A stretch of DNA of 64,000 nucleotides from Pyropia yezoensis (lineage: Eukaryota; Rhodophyta; Bangiophyceae; Bangiales; Bangiaceae). The position numbers and the translations under genes were made by a program. Shown piece after piece: positions 58,814-64,000 of this stretch (the stretch's first letter is position 1; every line of letters begins with the position of its first letter). The stretch lies in contig CM020620.1 in NCBI GenBank assembly GCA_009829735.1, forward strand, positions 5,200,299 through 5,264,298, written 5' to 3'. A model generated the notes under the pieces. That model was not told the origin of the DNA. It was given only the letters and a program-made list of their open reading frames with translations, and made no database searches.

Positions 58814-60256
58814 TTACGCTTTTCAGGCGTGAGCTTCCCGAGCTGCATGTTGGCAATCTCCATCGGGATACGCCCGTTGACAGCCGCTGCGGCACCGTCA
58901 GTGTTAGTGACCCGACGAACACCGCGCTTGGCCGCTTCCACCTTCAAGGCATCCCGCATTACCGCATCCAGCGTGTCGTACTGCTTAAGGCACAGCGCTT
59001 CCCAGATGTAACTCTTGAGGGCCCGACTTTAGCGGTCGATCTGCTCAGTCATGGTGATGTCGGGAATGTCCAGGATGATGGACTGGAAAGACTTGTTGTC
59101 GCTCGCCACGTCCTTCCTCTGCTTCTATTTGTGCAGAAGATCACGGGCAGCCTGCACCTTGTTAAAAGGGTTGAAGCGCTCCTTGAGCACTTCGCGAAGC
59201 GTCGGCCAATCCGTCCCTTCAGACTTTCCGGTGTACGTCTGCCACCAGGTGAACGCCTCACCTTGTAGGTATGGAGTTGCCAAAAGCAAGGCCTCTTCAG
59301 AGGTAGCCTTCGAGACCTACGTGTCCATGTGGGAAGCCCAGGAGTCGATCGCGCCAGCACGGCCAGAGAAAGGCGCCGGCTGATTCAGCTTGGGCTTATC
59401 GGAGCGAGGCCGAGATGCAGCCAAGTCGCGACGGAGCCGTTCCGTTTCCTGGCCCAGCCTGTTCACGAACGAGGACATCTCAGCCCAAGTTTCCGCACTG
59501 ATGGCGGCGGAGTTGCCCGCTCCGCCAGTGCTGCAAGAAGCTATTGTTGAAAACTAAGCAAAAGCTATGTTTCAAGAAGACTACTAACAGAAATCTACTT
59601 GTTCCGAATAACGCGCAGATGATCCTTGCTGCGGGTGTGGCGATCCAGTGCGCCGTGGTCTCGAGTACACGGTCACAGTCCCGGCACTTAGGAAGCTTGG
59701 GCGGGTTGACCTTCAGGCGGTGCCGGCGCGACAAGCGGTGGTCGCGCCAGGTCGGCTCGATGTAACCCGTCACGTCACACGCCTTGCGGAAGAAGCGCTT
59801 CTTGTTGATCCGCCCGTGCTCGTTGCGGTACTCTTGGCGGACCGCCCGGCGCTCGACCGTCTGCGCTGTGTGAGGGCGGATACCGGCCACTTGGCGCTGC
59901 TGTGGGGGAGACACGCGAGGCGCCGGCGGGAGGAGAAGGAGGCGACCGTTACGGTCGCGAGGGGGAAGCGCCGCCGGTGCACCTTTTGAAGAGGTAGTCG
60001 AGGAAGACGATCCAGAGGTAGTCGAGGAAGGCGGCAGTGACGGGTACTCAGAGGAAGACGCCGTCGTTGAGATAGTTTTGTTGGGAGCCACTGTGTTCAG
60101 GGGGCAGAAGCAAGACCGCATGTGCACAATAAGTCCAACGACTACGTCAGATCCTCGCTCCCACTCCTTGCACCCCAATGGAGAACTGCCAGCGCCCCGG
60201 GCACGAGGCCACCGGGAGCGTGGGAGTCTGCACTGAGGTGCGCTGACCGGGCTCAC
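58725..60256 (-). pseudogene. D gag region with zinc knuckle
   Basis: Capsid-like WQTYTGKSEGTDWPTLRE and RFNPFNKVQAARD near 59130-59250; knuckle [14 protein letters not shown] (CX2CX4HX4C) near 58790. The upstream part is poorly conserved. Broken. Confidence 0.75.
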
Positions 60257-60716
60257 TGTGCGCTCGTGTAAACACGAAAGTGGGGGACTGGGTCAAAGAC
60301 CGCAGTCCAGCCACTTGGGACCCTGTGGAGAACTGACCCGGTTCACTTAAGGAGCACAAAGCTCCCGGACCGAGCAAGCCTGTACAGAATCGCCCCGCAG
60401 AGGAGCTCGACCAAAGGCCCAGGTCGCTCAGTCGTCACCCGCCCCGCGCGCGCGGCGGTACGCCCCGTTGGAACCAAACCGGCCCCCCCCCACCAGTAGC
60501 ACAAGGCAGACTGGGGTGACGAGACGAAGGGGGCCCCGTGAGGGAAGGCCCCACCCCGAATGGCGCTATGGCCCGGTGGTATAGGGCCAACCCGAGCACA
60601 GTGGGGCCCCGTGACAGACCCGGGGAGAGGCCAGGGAGCCCAAAGGCTGCCTTACCGCGCAAAAGCGCTCGGTATCGGGGGCGCACGCACGCACGCACTC
60701 ACGCAAGGCAGGCAAC
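60257..60716 (-). other. D leader between PBS and gag
   Basis: GC-rich untranslated leader of the element; no gene recognised. Confidence 0.5.
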
Positions 60717-60731
60717 TACCTGAAGCTACCA
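60717..60731 (-). other. Primer-binding site of D
   Basis: On the minus strand TGGTAGCTTCAGGTA, starting two bases inside the 5' LTR end. TGGTAGC would pair with a tRNA ending GCTACCA, as initiator-Met tRNAs often do (inference). Different from the A/B/C site. Confidence 0.6.
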
Positions 60732-60733
60732 AA

Positions 60734-61006
60734 TGCAAGGTCAGTCGGCGGGCACGCACGCACACACTCGCGCACGCACTCCACTCCGACCCTGCGCCCA
60801 CTCCACACCGCACACGCTGCTAGCGGTGTTCGCGTACTCTTGGGGGGAACGGTGAAGGGTCCGGGGAAGAAGAAGGGCGTCGAAACCCGCTCGGCCACCG
60901 GCAAATCTTGACAGCTGCGGATGTCGACGAGATTTAATCCGCCGGTCCGTGGGCAATTCCGAGCGAGTCGCAGCAGGAATTGCACTGTAAGGATTTAGTT
61001 CTTTCA
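60734..61006 (-). repeat. 5' LTR of D (273 bp)
   Basis: TGAAAGAACTAAATCC... to ...CCTTGCA on the minus strand; same length as the left LTR, about 97% identical. CTCAT follows at 61007-61011. Confidence 0.92.
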
Positions 61007-61986
61007 CTCATTAGGTCGTCCTCCATCCGGTACGAGGCGCACTCCCGCCTGCTCCGCACCAGCGTACAGCAGAGCAACGTCGTTAGGTAGACCGGCCGCC
61101 AACGCGGTTGCGTGCGCCTTCGCGTACAGGGCGCCGCGAGGATTGACGACCATCGCCGCTCGCGCACTAGGGCCAGAGAGCGCCTCAACAGTGCGCGTCA
61201 TGGACGCCGACCGCCCGACCGGAGAAGGGTCGACAATGTCCGTCACCAGCGCCGTCGCGCGGCGCTGCATCCTCTGCAGACGAGCGTCGCCCTCAGTTGA
61301 TGCCGTCACCAGCGCCGCCGGCTCGCGAGCTTCCAAGTGCTCCGGCTGCACCTTCGCGCAGACCATGTACTGAACGGCGAAAGTACTGCCCTAACCCGTC
61401 TTCCGGATGGAAACTTGACCCTCCTGCGTGCGGCCCAGAACAAAAGCCTTCGTTGAAGACAGCGTCGAGGGTGTATGCCCTGTCTCAAGGCACAGCTTGC
61501 ATCTGCAGTTTCCAAAATAGGCACAGACCGAGATTATGGTTAGACTGCTGTCCAGAAGGTCTGATGTGATCGCGAGTCATACAGTGCACGGGCCGTCACT
61601 AAAACTCTCGAGCTGGGGTCCATAACGTACTCTTCTCCCGAGGACCAGGAAACTCCTGAGGCGTCTGCGCAGGAGTGCACGACGTGCGGCTATCGTCGGA
61701 AGTGTGCTGGGGATGGGCACAACGCTGCGGGGTGCAGCGCCGTCACGCCCCAGTCCACATCTAGTGCCGCCGTGCCTCCGGCCTTTCGCCAAGCATCGGG
61801 CACGTGCTCGAACAAGACACGCGACGACAAGAAGTGTGTCGCCGGTGAAGCGTCCTCAGCAACCGCAGGGACCTCAGCAGGGGGGGCCTCACCAGGGGCA
61901 GGCTGTCCGCCACAAGCAGGAGCATCGCCACCAGCACCGCCCACGGGAGCAGGAGCGACGGCGGAGATTTTATCCGAGGATGACAT
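61007..61986 (-). pseudogene. 5' part of the unknown gene cut by element D
   Basis: ATG 61986 (MSSSDKISAVAPAPVGGAGG) opens a frame to about 61690 (VLFEHVPDAWRKAGGTAALD). Protein-like pieces follow near 61400-61510 (CRCKLCLETGHTPSTLSS, AFVLGRTQEGQVSIR) and 61366-61007 (MVCAKVQPEHLEAREPAALV, RMQRRATALVTDIVDPS, LLYAGAEQAGVRLV). The breaks between pieces could be introns or decay. It starts about 100 bp inside the right inverted-repeat arm and points inward, convergent with the transposase. No family recognised. Confidence 0.4.
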
Positions 61987-62083
61987 GGTGCACAGGGAGC
62001 GGTGCTTGGGGGAATAGAAGGGGCTAGAGCCAGCACGTTACAGGCGTCAGGAGACAAGTGGGACGGGGGGAATAAAAGACGGA

Positions 62084-62557
62084 CCGGTAGCGGATCGGTC
62101 GACGGCGACGATGATGGTCGAGAGGACGGTGGTGACACATTCGGATGATCGGGTATCAGGCACAAGTGCCGGAAGAACATTGTCGCTTCGAGATGTGTTG
62201 AACGAGTCGCAATGAGCCTGGGACATTCCAATTAGAAAATGTGGAAAGAAGTCCACTCCTCGGAATGAGGTCAGTCTGTGGCTGAGAATGGCCGTCAGCA
62301 AGATTGTCAACCATGGCACGAGCGTTTAATTGCTTGATGGCACAGAGACCAGGCTCTTTGGCCTCATCGAAGACACGAATCTGGAGAAAACACCTGTTTA
62401 TTGAGGCGGAGTCATCTGTCGGCCCTTCGTAGAGTCTGGGCCCGTGATCCACACAGAGATTGCGTTGTCCGAGGACCGTGCAACGATCTGGGCCGGTCGC
62501 GGATGAGATCAGTCACATGGTATTGCCGGCCGTGCGGCCCACGCAAGGACGTGGCAG
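62084..62557. repeat. Right arm of the ~475-bp inverted repeat
   Basis: Reverse complement of 50181-50653 at about 94% by eye, with a perfect core of well over 100 bp around CAATAAACAGGTGTTTTCTC. Confidence 0.85.
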
Positions 62558-62945
62558 GGTTTGCGGCACATGCGCAACCCATGTCGGGCCGCTCCTGTAG
62601 TGTCCTGTGCTCAGTTTTCAAAAGATGAGTCACAGGTCACCTTGATTGCATTTTTTGGCCACGTGTGCCTTGTTTCGAAACTGTGGCTCTCGTTGCGGGC
62701 TCATGTCGGCGTCATATGAGTGCACATTTTTCGGAGAACGGCTGTTGTACTCGTTAGTTGCCCCCTTCGTTAGCCCCATCCCGCCGCAGGTGCCCCAACC
62801 GCGCCGGCCACGACGGCTGCGGACTGTCAGTTGCCATACATACCGCCTCCGCCAACATCGTGACCGTCCGGCAACGTACACCCCCTGCGAGGGCGTAGGG
62901 GTCCGAGGCGCTGGCAGGAGGCCCCCCGCCGCCCGCGCACGATTT
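62558..62945. other. Spacer, nothing recognised
   Basis: Return from lower-GC to GC-rich sequence; 3' flank of the CBM1 gene. No gene seen. Confidence 0.4.
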
Positions 62946-64000
62946 CTACGCGTAGAGCGGCGTATCCCCCGAGTCGTCGCCGCCGCTGTGGCACGGCGCG
63001 CAGTGCGAGTACCACTCGGAGAGGCGGGTGCACGCGTAGCCGCCCGAGCAGCGGACGGGGGCGGTCCACGCGGGGGGCGCCGCCCACCCCCGCCCTCCAC
63101 ACTGGGCCCAAGGGGGGGCCTCCCCCGCTGCCACCGCCGCCGGCCGGCACTGGGCGTACCAGTCATTGACGGGGGCGCACACCAGGCCAGGCGCACAGGG
63201 GGGGGCGCCCGGGTGGGAGCGGCCCCCGCAAGGCTCGTAGGGGGCCCCGAGGCGCCCGCCGGCGGCCGCCGATGGCGACGGCGACAGCGTCGGCAGCGCG
63301 GTTGGAGACGCTGTCGGCGACGGCGACGCCGCCACCGGTGACGCCGTTGGTGACGGTGACGCCACCACCGGCGTCGGCGATGGCGACAGTGATGGTAATG
63401 GCGACTGGGATGGGGACGGCGACGGCAACGGAGTTGCCGGCGCGTTACCGGGGGAGTCCGCGTCAAAGACGGATGCCAGCCCCCCCTCAAACGTGATGCG
63501 CCACAGGTCATCCCGCGGCACGGTCGGCCCCGTCACCTCAAAGTCCCCCCCGATGAGGTAGCCCACCTGCAGGCCCCCACAGCCCGGCGCGCCTGTGACG
63601 AGCCTGCCTCCCGTCTGGGGGTCACGGCGCCCGCCGGGCACTGCCTGCGGGCCTGTCAGCTCCATCCGCTCGCCCAGCACGCCACGCCGCTCGGCGCCGC
63701 GCAGCGCCGGGCGGTCGGCATCCCATGCAATGAGGCGGTCCGTGTCGGAGAGGTCGGTCGGGCGGGAGCGCCAAGTCAAGCCCGCCACGGTGTCCAGGCC
63801 ACGGCTCGAGCCGGGGCCGACGGAACTCTTTAGCCCGGGGAGGTAGGCCAGCCAGAACCGGCCGGCCGTCCATGTCGCGTGCCGCGTCGCGTCCACGTCC
63901 ACCGCGCCGGTGCCGACCACCACCTCCCACCCGCCGCCGCCGCCACCGCCACCGTCACCGTCACCGCCACTGCCCTGCGTCGTGCCTCCCCCGTTGTACC
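62946..64000 (-). CDS. Secreted-type protein with two C-terminal fungal-type CBM1 modules (partial)
   Basis: The frame is open from 62946 to the window edge (at least 350 codons); its start lies beyond 64000. An N-terminal region of about 190 residues (VDATRHATWTAGRFWLAYLP, DTVAGLTWRSRPTDLSD, CGGLQVGYLIGGDFEVTG) is of unknown fold. A Ser/Pro/Thr linker with SPSPTASP-like repeats follows, encoded by a GACGGCGAC-type minisatellite (63270-63440). Two CBM1 modules end the protein: YEPCGGRSHPGAPPCAPGLV...WYAQC and WAQCGGRGWAAP...CSGGYACTRLSEWYSHC, each with the CGG start, spaced Cys and a terminal aromatic pair. CBM1 binds crystalline cellulose or related glycans. Porphyra purpurea is known to have a polysaccharide-binding protein made of such modules, so a cell-wall role is likely. 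Confidence 0.85.
   Translation of the reverse strand, partial: YNGGGTTQGSGGDGDGGGGGGGGWEVVVGTGAVDVDATRHATWTAGRFWLAYLPGLKSSVGPGSSRGLDTVAGLTWRSRPTDLSDTDRLIAWDADRPALRGAERRGVLGERMELTGPQAVPGGRRDPQTGGRLVTGAPGCGGLQVGYLIGGDFEVTGPTVPRDDLWRITFEGGLASVFDADSPGNAPATPLPSPSPSQSPLPSLSPSPTPVVASPSPTASPVAASPSPTASPTALPTLSPSPSAAAGGRLGAPYEPCGGRSHPGAPPCAPGLVCAPVNDWYAQCRPAAVAAGEAPPWAQCGGRGWAAPPAWTAPVRCSGGYACTRLSEWYSHCAPCHSGGDDSGDTPLYA

Larger units (their letters stand above)
54711..61006 (-). mobile_element. Ty3/gypsy chromovirus D, full length, decayed
   Basis: 6,296 bp with two 273-bp LTRs differing at about 7 positions (2.6%) by my count, and a CTCAT duplication, so a fairly recent insertion. Minus strand: PBS, long leader, gag with zinc knuckle, protease, RT, RNase H, integrase, chromodomain, PPT. 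Roughly six or more breaks. Unlike A and B it has no antisense ORF and uses a different primer site. Confidence 0.93.

Noticed and set aside
1-64000. tRNA or rRNA genes
   Set aside because: I looked for tRNA-like cloverleaf boxes and rRNA cores and saw none; primer-binding sites are only tRNA-complementary 17-mers. A covariance-model scan would settle this.

Overview
The window is GC-rich nuclear DNA of a photosynthetic eukaryote, most likely a bangialean red alga (Porphyra/Pyropia group). Support: plastid-targeted proteins with MAF/MDCAF-type presequences, a Tat-type thylakoid-lumen protein, a protein ending in two fungal-type CBM1 modules (a combination described from Porphyra purpurea), very long Ala/Pro/Gly tracts and few obvious introns. 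The species assignment is inference.

Layout. (1) 1-25.5 kb is almost wholly nested LTR retroelements of the Ty3/gypsy chromovirus type. The 3' part of a B-like element (1-2405) precedes a 500-N assembly gap. A-I (to 11055, minus strand) follows, inserted in the RT region of element B (5' LTR 14837-15305). A-III (16594-22056, TSD CGTCA), a decayed tyrosine-recombinase (Crypton-like) gene and a truncated element C come next. (2) 25.8-33.6 kb is a compact host island: an NFACT/RqcH-NEMF ribosome quality-control protein, a GNAT+VOC fusion protein, a plastid geranylgeranyl-diphosphate synthase and a small lumenal protein, in alternating orientation. (3) 34.5-35.3 kb is a PIF/Harbinger-like MITE, followed by two unrecognised low-complexity ORFs. 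(4) 38.7-47.3 kb is A-II, then a solo B-type LTR and a degenerate ~108-bp tandem repeat. (5) 48.8-62.6 kb is lower in GC: a decayed Tc1/mariner (IS630-like) transposase and fragments of an unknown minus-strand gene lie between two ~475-bp inverted repeats. A different chromovirus, D (54711-61006, TSD CTCAT), sits inside the unknown gene. (6) The right edge holds the CBM1 protein, cut by the window end.

The most interesting signal is an unusual retroelement plan. In three A copies and in the B-like left-edge element, a long ORF on the opposite strand lies between the end of pol and the 3' LTR, convergent with pol. In the A copies the two gene ends are separated by a 410-485 bp spacer with short CTTAG...CTAAG palindromes repeated every 24-25 bp. 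Families A, B and C also share one 17-nt primer-binding site despite unrelated LTR interiors. The retroelements are treated here as fossils: spans, parts and approximate decay only.
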